From assembly GCA_905215775.1 (NCBI GenBank), contig CAJMRM010000066.1, positions 1-12,077 on the forward strand: DNA of 12,077 nucleotides, given 5' to 3'. The stretch's first letter is position 1. Every line of letters begins with the position of its first letter. The notes beneath the pieces are model-generated. The model was not told where the DNA came from and searched no databases. It saw nothing but the letters and a program-made list of their open reading frames with translations. The DNA comes from an uncultured bacterium (lineage in GTDB: Bacteria > Bacillota > Clostridia > Lachnospirales > Lachnospiraceae). A program made the position numbers and the translations under genes. Positions 1 to 8,843 of the stretch are shown piece by piece.

Positions 1-39
1 CGCCGGTTCGGCGGCGTTTCCCAGACGGAGAAGAAGTAA
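1..39 (+). CDS. uppS: C-terminal end of isoprenyl (undecaprenyl diphosphate) synthase, partial
   Basis: Only the last 12 residues and the TAA stop are inside the window (RRFGGVSQTEKK). The Arg-Arg-Phe-Gly-Gly string is typical of the C-terminus of cis-prenyltransferases of the UppS family. These make undecaprenyl diphosphate, the lipid carrier for peptidoglycan and other wall polymers. Position supports the call: uppS directly precedes cdsA in the conserved Firmicutes order frr-uppS-cdsA-dxr-rseP. The stop lies 11 bases before the cdsA ATG, so the two are almost certainly cotranscribed. The catalytic part is outside the window, so the name rests on a short motif plus gene order. Confidence 0.72.
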   Translation, partial: RRFGGVSQTEKK

Positions 40-50
40 GGGGTGACAAT

Positions 51-857
51 ATGTTTACGACCAGACTGATCAGCGGGATCGTTTTGGTGATCCTGGCGGC
101 GTTTCTTCTGGTTAAGGGCGGAGCCTTTCTGTTCCTGGTATCCTTAGCCATTTCCCTGATCGGCCTTTTTGAGCTGTACCGGATCATGAAGATCGAAAAG
201 GAGCTGCCGGGCCTGGTGGGCTACGGGGCGGTTCTGGCGTATTACGCCATCGTATGGACGGGCATGGACCGTCATGTGACCTTCCTTGCCATTGTAGCGC
301 TGATGCTTTTGATGACCATTTACGTGTTTACGTTCCCCAGATTCACCACAGAGCAGATCACAGTGGCCTTTTTCGGGATCTTTTATGTGGGACTGATGTT
401 TTCCTATTTGTACCAGGTGCGCTCCATGCCCGATGGAAAATATCTGGTGTGGCTCATCGTTTTAAGCTCCTGGGGCTGCGATACCTGCGCCTACTGTGCG
501 GGGATGCTCTTTGGAAAGCATAAAATGGCGCCGAAGCTGAGCCCCAAAAAGACCGTGGAGGGAGCTGTGGGCGGCGTTCTGGGAGCGGCGCTCCTGGGAT
601 TTTTATACGGCGTATATTTTGAAGGCCATATGGTGGAGCTGGCCCAGCCCGGCGTCATCAGCGCCGCAGCCTGTGCCATCGCGGCTGTGATCTCCCAGAT
701 CGGGGATCTGGCGGCCTCTGCCATTAAACGGAACCACGGCGTCAAGGACTACGGCCATTTGATCCCCGGCCACGGCGGGATCCTGGACCGGTTCGACAGC
801 ATGATCTTTACGGCCCCGGCCATCTACTTTGCAGTGATGTTCCTGGGCCTGCGATAA
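51..857 (+). CDS. cdsA: Phosphatidate cytidylyltransferase (CDP-diacylglycerol synthase)
   Basis: This integral membrane enzyme makes CDP-diacylglycerol from phosphatidic acid and CTP, the branch point to phosphatidylglycerol, cardiolipin and other phospholipids. The protein is 268 aa, normal for the family. It is strongly hydrophobic, with many membrane segments starting at residue 5. The family signature is complete at about residues 223-249: S-x-x-K-R-x4-K-D-x-G, then the PGHGGxxDRxD block that holds the Mg2+-binding aspartates. An upstream conserved stretch (GKHKMAPKLSPKKTVEG) is also typical of CdsA. The ATG is preceded by AGGGGTGA, a good ribosome binding site. It sits between uppS and dxr, the usual Firmicutes arrangement. 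The identification is secure. Confidence 0.96.
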   Translation: MFTTRLISGIVLVILAAFLLVKGGAFLFLVSLAISLIGLFELYRIMKIEKELPGLVGYGAVLAYYAIVWTGMDRHVTFLAIVALMLLMTIYVFTFPRFTTEQITVAFFGIFYVGLMFSYLYQVRSMPDGKYLVWLIVLSSWGCDTCAYCAGMLFGKHKMAPKLSPKKTVEGAVGGVLGAALLGFLYGVYFEGHMVELAQPGVISAAACAIAAVISQIGDLAASAIKRNHGVKDYGHLIPGHGGILDRFDSMIFTAPAIYFAVMFLGLR

Positions 858-876
858 GAGAAAGAGGGAAAGAGAA

Positions 877-2055
877 ATGAAGACCATAGGGATCCTCGGC
901 TCCACCGGCTCCATCGGCACCCAGACTCTGGATGTGGTACGGGCCAACGGGGATATTTCAGTAAAAGCCATTGCGGCGGGAAGCAATATCAGGCTCCTGG
1001 AGGAGCAGATCCGGGAATTTAAGCCGGAGATCTGCGGCGTCTGGGACGAAGAAAAGGCAAAGGATCTGGCCCTGCGGGTCGGGGATACGGATACAAGGAT
1101 CGTTTCCGGCATGGACGGCCTCATGGAGATCGCGGCCATGGACGGATATGAGGTCCTGGTGACGGCAGTGGTGGGCATGATCGGCATCCGTCCCACCATG
1201 GCTGCCATCCGGTCGGGGAAGGACATTGCCCTGGCTAATAAGGAAACCCTGGTGACAGCGGGCCATCTTATCGTCCCCCTGGCCAGGGAGCACCAGGTGC
1301 GCCTTCTGCCGGTGGACAGCGAGCACAGCGCCATTTTCCAGTGCTTAAACGGAGAGCATGGGAATAAGATAGATAAGATCCTTCTGACGGCCTCCGGAGG
1401 CCCCTTCCGGGGCTGGACCAGAGCACAGATGGAGCGTGTGCAGGTGGAGGATGCCTTAAAGCATCCCAACTGGTCCATGGGAAGAAAGATCACCATCGAC
1501 AGCTCCACCATGGTCAACAAGGGCCTGGAGGTGATGGAGGCCAGATGGCTTTTTGATGTGGACCTGGACCGGATCCAGGTGGTGGTGCAGCCCAGGAGCA
1601 TCATCCATTCCATGGTTCAGTTTGAGGACGGGGCCGTCATGGCCCAGTTGGGAACGCCGGATATGAAGCTGCCGATCCAGTATGCCCTGTATTATCCGGA
1701 GCGGCGGCCCCTGGCCGGGGACCGGCTGGATTTCTGGTCTCTGACGGAGATCGCCTTTGAAAAACCGGATCCGGAAAATTTCCGCGGCCTGGCCCTGGCC
1801 TATGAGGCGGGGAGGGCCGGAGGCTCCATGCCGGTGGTGTTCAACGCGGCCAATGAGTTTGCCGTGGCGGAATTTCTGGACCGGAGGGCCGGCTACCTGG
1901 AGATCACGGATATGATCGCCGAGGCCATGGCCCGCCATACCAGGATCAGTCATCCGTCTCTGGAGCAGGTCCTGGAGGCAGAGCAGGAAACGTATGAGTT
2001 TCTGCGCCGGCGGCAGAAAAAAATAATTTTCAGATATAATGGAGGGACAGCGTGA
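877..2055 (+). CDS. dxr: 1-deoxy-D-xylulose-5-phosphate reductoisomerase
   Basis: This enzyme (also called IspC) converts DXP to 2-C-methyl-D-erythritol 4-phosphate with NADPH and a divalent metal, the first committed step of the MEP isoprenoid pathway in the cytosol. The 392-aa protein is of standard length. Visible motifs are the N-terminal NADPH-binding GSTGSIGTQTLDVV, the metal ligands Asp147 and Glu149 (PVDSEHSA), the active-site flap tryptophan (HPNWSMG), and the third metal ligand Glu218 in NKGLEVMEA. This is the fosmidomycin-sensitive DXR class. GAGGG lies 8 bases before the ATG. The stop overlaps the GTG start of rseP by four bases (GTGA), which suggests translational coupling. ispG of the same pathway lies two genes downstream. 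Confidence 0.97.
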   Translation: MKTIGILGSTGSIGTQTLDVVRANGDISVKAIAAGSNIRLLEEQIREFKPEICGVWDEEKAKDLALRVGDTDTRIVSGMDGLMEIAAMDGYEVLVTAVVGMIGIRPTMAAIRSGKDIALANKETLVTAGHLIVPLAREHQVRLLPVDSEHSAIFQCLNGEHGNKIDKILLTASGGPFRGWTRAQMERVQVEDALKHPNWSMGRKITIDSSTMVNKGLEVMEARWLFDVDLDRIQVVVQPRSIIHSMVQFEDGAVMAQLGTPDMKLPIQYALYYPERRPLAGDRLDFWSLTEIAFEKPDPENFRGLALAYEAGRAGGSMPVVFNAANEFAVAEFLDRRAGYLEITDMIAEAMARHTRISHPSLEQVLEAEQETYEFLRRRQKKIIFRYNGGTA

Positions 2056-3131
2056 TACTGGCACTGGTTGTCTTAAGTGTGATAGTTTTATTCCATGAAT
2101 TCGGCCACTTTCTCCTGGCCAGGCTCAATGGGATCACTGTGGTGGAGTTCTCCCTGGGCTTTGGCCCCCGGCTTCTTTCCTATGTGAGCAAAAAAAGCGG
2201 GACCAGATATTCCTGGAAGCTGTTCCCCTTTGGCGGCTCCTGCGCCATGCTGGGGGAATTTGGAGAGGAAGAGGGGGAGAGCACCCCGGAGGACGGAAGC
2301 GGAGTTTCGTTTTTTTCCAAGTCCCCGGCGGCCCGGATGTCTGTGGTGGCGGCCGGACCGGTCTTTAATTTTATTCTGGCCTTTGTGTTTGCCATGGTCA
2401 TCGTATCCTGGTCCGGCTATGATCCGGCCAGGATCCAGGAGGTAACGCCGGGACAGGCGGCGGACGCAGCCGGGCTTCAGGCCGGAGATGTGATCACAAG
2501 GATCGGCGGCCGCCGGGTGATGATCGCCAGGGACGTGGTCCTTAAGATGCTGGTAAACGGAAACCAGGACATTGCGGTCCAGTATGAACGGCTGGATGAG
2601 GAGACTGGGAAATGGGAGAGCCATGAGGCCTTTCTGGACGCGGATCTGTTTTTGTTCCAGGACGGCCGGTATCTGACCGGGATCCAGTTTTCCGGCTATG
2701 AGCCCCTGGGCTTTCACCTCCCGAAGATCGTCAAATACGGAGCCGCCGAGGTGCGGTATGCGGTGCTGACCGTGGTGGACAGCTTAAAGGAGCTTGTGGG
2801 AGGCCGGGTAAGCGCCGATGATATCGCCGGTCCGGTGCGGATCGTTTCTATTATTGACAATACGGTGGAGCAGGTGCGGCCCTACGGCATGGTGACGGTT
2901 TTCATGAACCTGCTGAATCTGATGGTGATGTTCTCAGCCAACCTGGGTGTCATGAACCTGCTGCCCTTCCCGGCACTGGACGGAGGAAGGCTGGTGTTCC
3001 TGGCGTATGAGCTGGCAGCGAAAAAGCCGGTGGACCAGAGGATCGAGGGCGCGGTGAACATGGCCGGAATGGCGCTCCTCATGGCATTTATGGTGTTTGT
3101 ACTGTTTAACGATGTGAGATTCCTGATGTAA
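2052..3131 (+). CDS. rseP: RIP/site-2 membrane zinc metalloprotease, RseP family
   Basis: This is an intramembrane-cleaving protease of the S2P class, which releases membrane-anchored regulators such as anti-sigma factors or clears signal-peptide remnants. The first membrane helix carries the zinc site His15-Glu16-x-x-His19 (FHEFGH). The third zinc ligand is in the LDGG motif near residue 310 (NLLPFPALDGG). A PDZ-like domain occupies about residues 127-200 (VTPGQAADAAGLQAGD). Further helices lie near 96-120, 277-305 and 333-357. The 359-aa length with a single PDZ domain is usual for Gram-positive homologues. Start is GTG at 2052, with GGAGGG five bases upstream inside dxr and a 4-base overlap with the dxr stop. 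Its substrate cannot be told from this window; the housekeeping context is conserved in Firmicutes. Confidence 0.94.
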   Translation: MILALVVLSVIVLFHEFGHFLLARLNGITVVEFSLGFGPRLLSYVSKKSGTRYSWKLFPFGGSCAMLGEFGEEEGESTPEDGSGVSFFSKSPAARMSVVAAGPVFNFILAFVFAMVIVSWSGYDPARIQEVTPGQAADAAGLQAGDVITRIGGRRVMIARDVVLKMLVNGNQDIAVQYERLDEETGKWESHEAFLDADLFLFQDGRYLTGIQFSGYEPLGFHLPKIVKYGAAEVRYAVLTVVDSLKELVGGRVSADDIAGPVRIVSIIDNTVEQVRPYGMVTVFMNLLNLMVMFSANLGVMNLLPFPALDGGRLVFLAYELAAKKPVDQRIEGAVNMAGMALLMAFMVFVLFNDVRFLM

Positions 3132-3132
3132 G

Positions 3133-3153
3133 GCCGCCGGTCATCAAGGCGGC
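3133..3153 (+). other. Intercistronic GC-rich hairpin between rseP and ispG
   Basis: A perfect 6-bp inverted repeat GCCGCC/GGCGGC with a 9-base loop starts one base after the rseP stop. It can be extended to 8 bp by a G-U and an A-U pair. No T-tract follows, so it does not look like a full intrinsic terminator. It lies 13 bases before the ispG ribosome binding site. It could stabilise the upstream mRNA 3' end, act as a partial terminator, or slow ribosome transfer; these roles are inference. Confidence 0.4.
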
Positions 3154-3176
3154 TTCTGGAAAGTTTGGAGGGTTTT

Positions 3177-4244
3177 ATGTACAGGGAAAATACAAAGGTG
3201 ATCCGGATCGGCGGCAAGGTGATCGGCGGAGGAAATCCGGTGCTGATCCAGTCCATGTGCAATACGAAGACAGAGGATGTGGAGGCTACGGTGGCCCAGA
3301 TCCTTAAGCTGGAGGCCGCCGGCTGTGATATTATCCGGGTGGCGGTGCCCACCATGGAGGCTGCCGGAGCCATCCGCCAGATTAAAAAGGAGATCCATAT
3401 CCCCCTGGTGGCGGATATCCATTTTGATTACCGTCTGGCCATTGCCGCCATAGAAAGCGGAGCCGATAAGATCCGGATCAATCCCGGGAACATCGGCGCC
3501 CGGGAACGGGTAAAGGCTGTGGTGAATAAGGCGAAGGAGTATAATATCCCCATCCGTGTGGGCGTCAACAGCGGCTCCCTGGAGAAGGAGCTGGTGGAGC
3601 GTTACGGCGGCGTTACGGCAGAGGCCCTGGTGGAGAGCGCCAGAAGAGAGATCCAGGTCATCGAGGAGCTGGGCTACGACAACCTGGTGGTGAGCATCAA
3701 ATCCTCAGACGTGATGATGTGCGTCAAGGCCCATGAGCTCCTGGCCCGGGACTGCCGGTATCCTCTCCATGTGGGGATCACCGAGTCGGGGACACTGCTT
3801 TCGGGAAATATCAAATCTGCCGTGGGCCTGGGGATCATCCTCTATGAGGGGATCGGGGACACCATCCGTGTTTCCCTGACCGGAGATCCGGTGGAGGAGA
3901 TCAGGAGCGCCAGACAGATCCTGAAGGCGCTGAAGCTGAGAACCGGCGGCATTGAAGTGGTTTCCTGCCCCACCTGCGGGCGTACCCGGATCGACCTCAT
4001 CGGTCTGGCCACCCAGGTGGAGGAAATGGTAGCAGATATCGATATGGATGTGAAGGTGGCCGTCATGGGCTGCGTGGTCAATGGACCGGGAGAGGCCAGG
4101 GAGGCGGACATCGGCATTGCCGGAGGCATCGGCGAGGGCCTTCTCATAAAGAAGGGCCAGATCCTTAAGAAGCTGCCGGAGGATGAGCTTCTGCCGGCTC
4201 TCAGGGCGGAGCTGCTGGCCATGAAGGAAGCAAAGGGAGAATAA
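3177..4244 (+). CDS. ispG: (E)-4-hydroxy-3-methylbut-2-enyl-diphosphate synthase
   Basis: This cytosolic 4Fe-4S enzyme (GcpE) converts methylerythritol cyclodiphosphate to HMBPP, the penultimate MEP pathway step, using ferredoxin or flavodoxin electrons. The cluster ligands are visible: Cys264 and Cys267 (SCPTCGR), Cys299 and Glu306 (GCVVNGPGE). Their spacing matches the E. coli ligands 270/273/305/312 exactly. The TIM-barrel part carries PVLIQSMCNTKTEDVEATV, and VADIHFDYRLA follows. The ATG at 3177 was chosen over an in-frame TTG at 3165 because GGAGGG (3167-3172) directly precedes the ATG and would fall inside the longer form. This gives 355 aa, normal for the bacterial short type. The stop overlaps the polC ATG by one base. 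Confidence 0.96.
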   Translation: MYRENTKVIRIGGKVIGGGNPVLIQSMCNTKTEDVEATVAQILKLEAAGCDIIRVAVPTMEAAGAIRQIKKEIHIPLVADIHFDYRLAIAAIESGADKIRINPGNIGARERVKAVVNKAKEYNIPIRVGVNSGSLEKELVERYGGVTAEALVESARREIQVIEELGYDNLVVSIKSSDVMMCVKAHELLARDCRYPLHVGITESGTLLSGNIKSAVGLGIILYEGIGDTIRVSLTGDPVEEIRSARQILKALKLRTGGIEVVSCPTCGRTRIDLIGLATQVEEMVADIDMDVKVAVMGCVVNGPGEAREADIGIAGGIGEGLLIKKGQILKKLPEDELLPALRAELLAMKEAKGE

Positions 4245-7200
4245 TGGAGAAACCGTTTCTGGAAGTATTTCCGGGACTGCATATCAGCGAGGAATTAAAG
4301 GAGCTTCTGAAGCTGGTCATGGTGGAAAAGGTATCCATGCCAAAGGACAGAAGCTCCCTCCGCATTTATATCGTAAGTCCCAGACTGATCCATAAAAAGA
4401 ATATTTACAGCATGGAGGAGGGGATCGCAAAGCAGCTGTTCCCCGGACGTGCCATTTCGGTGAAGATCCTTGAAAAATACCGTCTTTCGGCCCAGTATAC
4501 ACCGGAAAAGCTGTACCAGGTCTATAAGGACAGTATCCTGATGGAGTTCAAACGGTTCGGAATGATCGAATACAATCTCCTGCGCCGGTCGGAAACGGCC
4601 TTCGAGGCGGAGGATACCATGGTCATGACCATCGAGGATAACCTGATCTACCGGGAACGGTCAAAGGAGGTGGGGCGGATCCTGGAAAAGATCTTCACAG
4701 AGCGGTGCGGCCTTCCGGCGGAGGTGAAATTCCGTTTTACAGAGGCAAAGAAGGAAAGAGAAGCAGGCTTTGACGAGGAGGCGGCCCTGGCGGCCCTCCT
4801 GGCATCCCGCGCCCAGGATACGGACGCGGAGGAGAGAACGTCCGGCTCCCGGCTCCAGGAGGAGGAACGGGGAGGAACGGCTCCGGCCCGGGAGAAAAAG
4901 GCGGACGCCGGTTCCCGTACCTTTACGAAAAAAACGTTCGGAGAGAAAAAATCCGCCGGAGGAAAAGGCAATTCCGGCGGAGAGGGCGGAAACGGCGGCT
5001 CCTTCGGCGCCCAGACCGGTTCCGGCCACGGCTTTAAGCGGGACGGAGGCCGGGGCGGCCGGATGCCCTACCGGAAGTCGGAGAACCCCGACGTGCTTTA
5101 CGGCCGTGATTTCGAGGGCGAGACCATGGAGATCCATGAGATCGCCGGAGAGATCGGCGAGGTGGTCTTACGGGGAAAGATCATCCGGATGGAGAAAAGG
5201 GAGCTGAGAAGCGGAAGCAAGATGATGATCTTCGACATCACCGATTTCACCGACAGCATCACCATCAAGATGTTCCTGAGAGAAGACCAGGAGGCCGATG
5301 CCGACGAGGCCATAAAGCAGGGAAAGTTCATAAAGCTCAAGGGGATCACCACCATCGACCGGTTCGACGGCGAGCTGACCGTGGGCTCTGTCACGGGGAT
5401 CAAAAAGTGTGAGGATTTTACCACCCGGAGGATGGATCATGCTCCGGTGAAGCGGGTAGAGCTCCACTGCCATACGAAAATGAGCGACATGGACGGCGTT
5501 TCCGAAGTAAAGGATATCATAAAACGGGCGAAGCAGTGGGGAATGCCGGCCCTGGCCGTCACCGACCACGGCTGCGTCCAGGCCTTCCCGGACGCCAGCC
5601 ACGCCCTGGACAAGGGGGATGCCTTTAAGGTCCTCTATGGCGTGGAGGGATACCTGGTGGACGATATGAAGGAGATCGTGGAGAATTCCAGAAACCAGAG
5701 CCTGGACGGCTCCTTTGTGGTGTTCGATATCGAGACCACGGGCTTTTCCCCTGTGAAGAACAGGATCATCGAGATCGGCGCCGTAAGGGTGGAAAATGGC
5801 GTGATCACAGACCGTATGGATGAGTTCGTAAACCCGGAGGTTCCCATTCCCTTTGAGATCGAACGGCTTACGGGCATCAATGATGCCATGGTCATGGGAG
5901 CCGAGACCATCGGCCCGGTCCTTGGGAGGTTCCTGGAATTTTCCCGGGGAGCGGTGCTGGTGGCCCATAACGCGTCCTTTGACGTGAGCTTCATCAGCCA
6001 CAACGCTTCTGTCCTGGGGTACGAATTCCAGCCCACGGTCATGGACACCGTGGCCCTGGCCCGGGTGCTCCTTCCCAATTTAAACCGGTATAAGCTGGAT
6101 ACGGTGGCCAAAGCGCTAAATGTATCCCTGGAGAATCATCACCGGGCTGTGGACGATGCGGAGGCCACGGCGGGAATTTTCCTGAAATTCGTGGAAATGC
6201 TAAAAAAACAGCACAACATGGAAACGCTGGACGATCTGAACGTCTTTAACCAGGCGGAGGATTCGGCCATCATGAAAATGCCCACCTACCATGTGATCAT
6301 CCTGGCAAAGAACGATCTGGGGAGGGTAAATCTGTACCGGCTGGTGTCCTGGTCCCATGTGCGGTTCTTTTCCAGACGTCCCAGGATCCCCAAGAGCCTT
6401 TTAAACCAGTACCGGGAGGGGCTGATCATCGGCTCGGCCTGCGAAGCCGGGGAGCTTTACCAGGCCATCCTGCGGGGAGGCACCGATGCGGAGCTTCAGC
6501 GGCTGGTGCGGTTTTACGACTATCTGGAGATCCAACCCCTGGGCAACGACATGTTTATGCTGCGGGATGAAAAGAGCACCGTAAAGACCGTGGAGGATCT
6601 GAAGGAGATCAACCGGAAGATCGTGCGGCTGGGAGAGCAGTGCGGAAAGCCGGTATGCGCCACCTGTGACGTCCATTTCCTGGATCCGGAGGACGAGATC
6701 TACCGGCGGATCCTCATGGCGGGCATGGGCTTTAAGGACAGTGACGAGCAGGCTCCCCTGTACCTGCGCACCACGGAGGAAATGCTATCGGAATTTGAAT
6801 ACTTAGGCAGCGATCTGGCCTATGAGGTGGTGGTCTCCAATACCAGGAAGATCGCCGACATGTGCGAGCCCATTGCCCCGGTGCGGCCGGATAAGTGTCC
6901 GCCGGTGATCGAAAATTCCGATGAGACCCTGAGAAACATCTGTTACAGCCGGGCCCATGAAATGTACGGCGACAACCTGCCGAAGATCGTGACCGACCGG
7001 CTGGAGCGGGAGCTGACCTCCATTATCTCCAACGGCTTTGCCGTTATGTACATCATCGCCCAGAAGCTGGTATGGAAGTCCAATGAGGACGGATACCTGG
7101 TGGGCTCCCGGGGCTCTGTGGGCTCATCCTTTGTGGCCACCATGTCGGGGATCACCGAGGTAAACCCCTTAAGCCCCCATTATTACTGTACCAGCTGCCA

Positions 7201-8791
7201 CTATTATGACTTTGATTCAGAGGAAGTGAAGAAATATTCCGGTATGGCCGGCTGCGATATGCCGGACAAGCTGTGTCCGGTCTGCGGCCATCCCCTGACC
7301 AAGGACGGCTTTGATATTCCCTTTGAGACCTTCCTGGGCTTCAAGGGGGATAAGGAGCCGGATATCGACTTAAACTTCTCCGGAGAATACCAGAGCCGCG
7401 CCCACGATTACACGGAGGTGATCTTTGGAAAGGGGCAGACCTTCCGGGCGGGGACCATCGGAACCCTGGCGGACAAAACGGCCTTCGGTTATGTGAAAAA
7501 CTATTTTGAGGAGCACGGTGAGCGGAAGAGAAACTGCGAGATCAACCGGATCGTACAGGGCTGCGTGGGCGTAAGGCGTACCACCGGCCAGCATCCCGGC
7601 GGCATCGTGGTCCTTCCCCTGGGGGAAATGATCTATTCCTTTACGCCGGTGCAGCATCCGGCCAATGATATGACCACCAAGACCATCACCACCCACTTTG
7701 ACTACCATTCCATCGACCACAACCTGTTAAAGCTGGATATCCTGGGCCATGATGATCCCACCATGATCCGGATGCTCCAGGACCTGATCGGCCTGGATCC
7801 CGTAAAGGATATCCCCCTGGATTCCAGGGAGGTCATGAGCCTGTTCCAGGATACCTCAGCCCTGGGCATCACGCCCGAGGACATCGGCGGCTGTAAGCTG
7901 GGAGCCCTGGGGGTTCCGGAGTTCGGAACAGATTTTGCCATGCAGATGCTCATTGATACAAAGCCCAAATATTTTTCGGACCTGGTGCGGATCGCCGGTC
8001 TGGCCCATGGAACAGACGTGTGGCTGGGCAATGCCCAGACCCTGATCCAGGAGGGGAAGGCGACCATCCAGACGGCCATCTGTACCCGTGACGATATCAT
8101 GATCTATCTGATCCAGCAGGGACTGGAGGAGGGCACGGCCTTTACCATTATGGAAGCGGTCCGCAAGGGCAAGGGCCTGAAGCCTGAGTGGGAGGAGGAA
8201 ATGGTGGCCCACGGCGTACCCGACTGGTACATCTGGTCCTGTAAAAAGATCAAATACATGTTCCCCAAGGCCCATGCGGCGGCTTACGTGATGATGGCAT
8301 GGCGGATCGCCTACTGTAAGGTATTTTATCCTCTGGCCTATTACGCCTCCTTCTTCAGTATCCGTGCCAGCGCCTTTTCCTATGAGCTCATGTGCCTGGG
8401 CAGGGAAAAGCTGGAGCGTCACCTGGAGGACTATAAGAGACGGTCGGACTCCCTTTCCAAAAAGGAGCAGGATACCTTGAGGGACATGCGGATCGTTCAG
8501 GAAATGTACGCCAGGGGCTTTGATTTCCTTCCCATGGATATCTATAAGGCCAAGGCCAGACAGTTCCAGGTCATGGGGAACCGGCTGATGCCCTCCATCA
8601 ACAGCATCGACGGCCTGGGAGAAAAGGCGGCGGATTCCATCGAGGAGGCAGCCAAGGACGGTCCCTTCTTATCCAAGGAGGATTTCAGAAACCGCACCAG
8701 GGTCAGCAAGACCATCTGTGATCTGATGGGGGAGCTGGGGATCCTTAAGGATCTGCCGGAGACCAACCAGCTTTCTCTGTTCGACTTTTAA
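4244..8791 (+). CDS. polC: DNA polymerase III alpha subunit, PolC type
   Basis: This is the replicative DNA polymerase of low-GC Gram-positives, with built-in proofreading. The order is: N-terminal domain (about 1-180); a charged, then glycine-rich linker (about 185-283); an OB fold (about 295-390); a PHP domain starting with VELHCHTKMS (His408, His410); a DEDDh exonuclease inserted in the PHP (FDIETTG with Asp495/Glu497, HNASFD, HHRAVDD); then the C-family polymerase core. The core shows GSRGSVGSS, a four-Cys zinc site (Cys982, 985, 1011, 1014) and the catalytic Asp1040/Asp1042 in EPDIDLNFSGEYQ. The C-terminus QLSLF is a canonical beta-clamp-binding motif. At 1515 aa it is about 75 residues longer than B. 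subtilis PolC (1437), largely through the linker. Its ATG overlaps the ispG stop, and AGGGAG lies just upstream. Confidence 0.97.
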   Translation: MEKPFLEVFPGLHISEELKELLKLVMVEKVSMPKDRSSLRIYIVSPRLIHKKNIYSMEEGIAKQLFPGRAISVKILEKYRLSAQYTPEKLYQVYKDSILMEFKRFGMIEYNLLRRSETAFEAEDTMVMTIEDNLIYRERSKEVGRILEKIFTERCGLPAEVKFRFTEAKKEREAGFDEEAALAALLASRAQDTDAEERTSGSRLQEEERGGTAPAREKKADAGSRTFTKKTFGEKKSAGGKGNSGGEGGNGGSFGAQTGSGHGFKRDGGRGGRMPYRKSENPDVLYGRDFEGETMEIHEIAGEIGEVVLRGKIIRMEKRELRSGSKMMIFDITDFTDSITIKMFLREDQEADADEAIKQGKFIKLKGITTIDRFDGELTVGSVTGIKKCEDFTTRRMDHAPVKRVELHCHTKMSDMDGVSEVKDIIKRAKQWGMPALAVTDHGCVQAFPDASHALDKGDAFKVLYGVEGYLVDDMKEIVENSRNQSLDGSFVVFDIETTGFSPVKNRIIEIGAVRVENGVITDRMDEFVNPEVPIPFEIERLTGINDAMVMGAETIGPVLGRFLEFSRGAVLVAHNASFDVSFISHNASVLGYEFQPTVMDTVALARVLLPNLNRYKLDTVAKALNVSLENHHRAVDDAEATAGIFLKFVEMLKKQHNMETLDDLNVFNQAEDSAIMKMPTYHVIILAKNDLGRVNLYRLVSWSHVRFFSRRPRIPKSLLNQYREGLIIGSACEAGELYQAILRGGTDAELQRLVRFYDYLEIQPLGNDMFMLRDEKSTVKTVEDLKEINRKIVRLGEQCGKPVCATCDVHFLDPEDEIYRRILMAGMGFKDSDEQAPLYLRTTEEMLSEFEYLGSDLAYEVVVSNTRKIADMCEPIAPVRPDKCPPVIENSDETLRNICYSRAHEMYGDNLPKIVTDRLERELTSIISNGFAVMYIIAQKLVWKSNEDGYLVGSRGSVGSSFVATMSGITEVNPLSPHYYCTSCHYYDFDSEEVKKYSGMAGCDMPDKLCPVCGHPLTKDGFDIPFETFLGFKGDKEPDIDLNFSGEYQSRAHDYTEVIFGKGQTFRAGTIGTLADKTAFGYVKNYFEEHGERKRNCEINRIVQGCVGVRRTTGQHPGGIVVLPLGEMIYSFTPVQHPANDMTTKTITTHFDYHSIDHNLLKLDILGHDDPTMIRMLQDLIGLDPVKDIPLDSREVMSLFQDTSALGITPEDIGGCKLGALGVPEFGTDFAMQMLIDTKPKYFSDLVRIAGLAHGTDVWLGNAQTLIQEGKATIQTAICTRDDIMIYLIQQGLEEGTAFTIMEAVRKGKGLKPEWEEEMVAHGVPDWYIWSCKKIKYMFPKAHAAAYVMMAWRIAYCKVFYPLAYYASFFSIRASAFSYELMCLGREKLERHLEDYKRRSDSLSKKEQDTLRDMRIVQEMYARGFDFLPMDIYKAKARQFQVMGNRLMPSINSIDGLGEKAADSIEEAAKDGPFLSKEDFRNRTRVSKTICDLMGELGILKDLPETNQLSLFDF

Positions 8792-8793
8792 TG

Positions 8794-8843
8794 GATGTCC
8801 GCAGCGGCCGGACGTCTGCTCCATGTGCAGGACCAGTTTTTTT
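8794..8843 (+). terminator. Possible transcription terminator after polC
   Basis: An 8-bp stem (8794-8801 with 8809-8816, one G-U pair, 7-base loop) starts just after the polC stop. A second short stem CTGC/GCAG (8816-8819 with 8827-8830) is followed six bases later by seven T residues (8837-8843). The second stem is weak and the stronger one is 20 bases from the T-run, so this is not a textbook intrinsic terminator. Position, at the end of a long operon and just before an independent promoter, favours the role. An alternative fold (8828-8836 with 8846-8854) would put the T-run in its loop. Confidence 0.4.

Noticed and set aside
603..1613. Long open frame on the minus strand across cdsA and dxr (336 codons)
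   Set aside because: It lies opposite two well-identified genes, has no good ribosome binding site and gives a low-complexity Ser/Arg-rich product. It is a by-product of GC-rich codon usage on the other strand.
3165..3176. TTG start for ispG adding four residues
   Set aside because: The GGAGGG ribosome binding site would lie inside the coding part; the ATG at 3177 gives the expected IspG N-terminus.
5168..6001. Minus-strand open frame of 277 codons inside polC
   Set aside because: It is fully antisense to the OB, PHP and exonuclease regions of polC, and its His/Gly-rich translation resembles no family I know.
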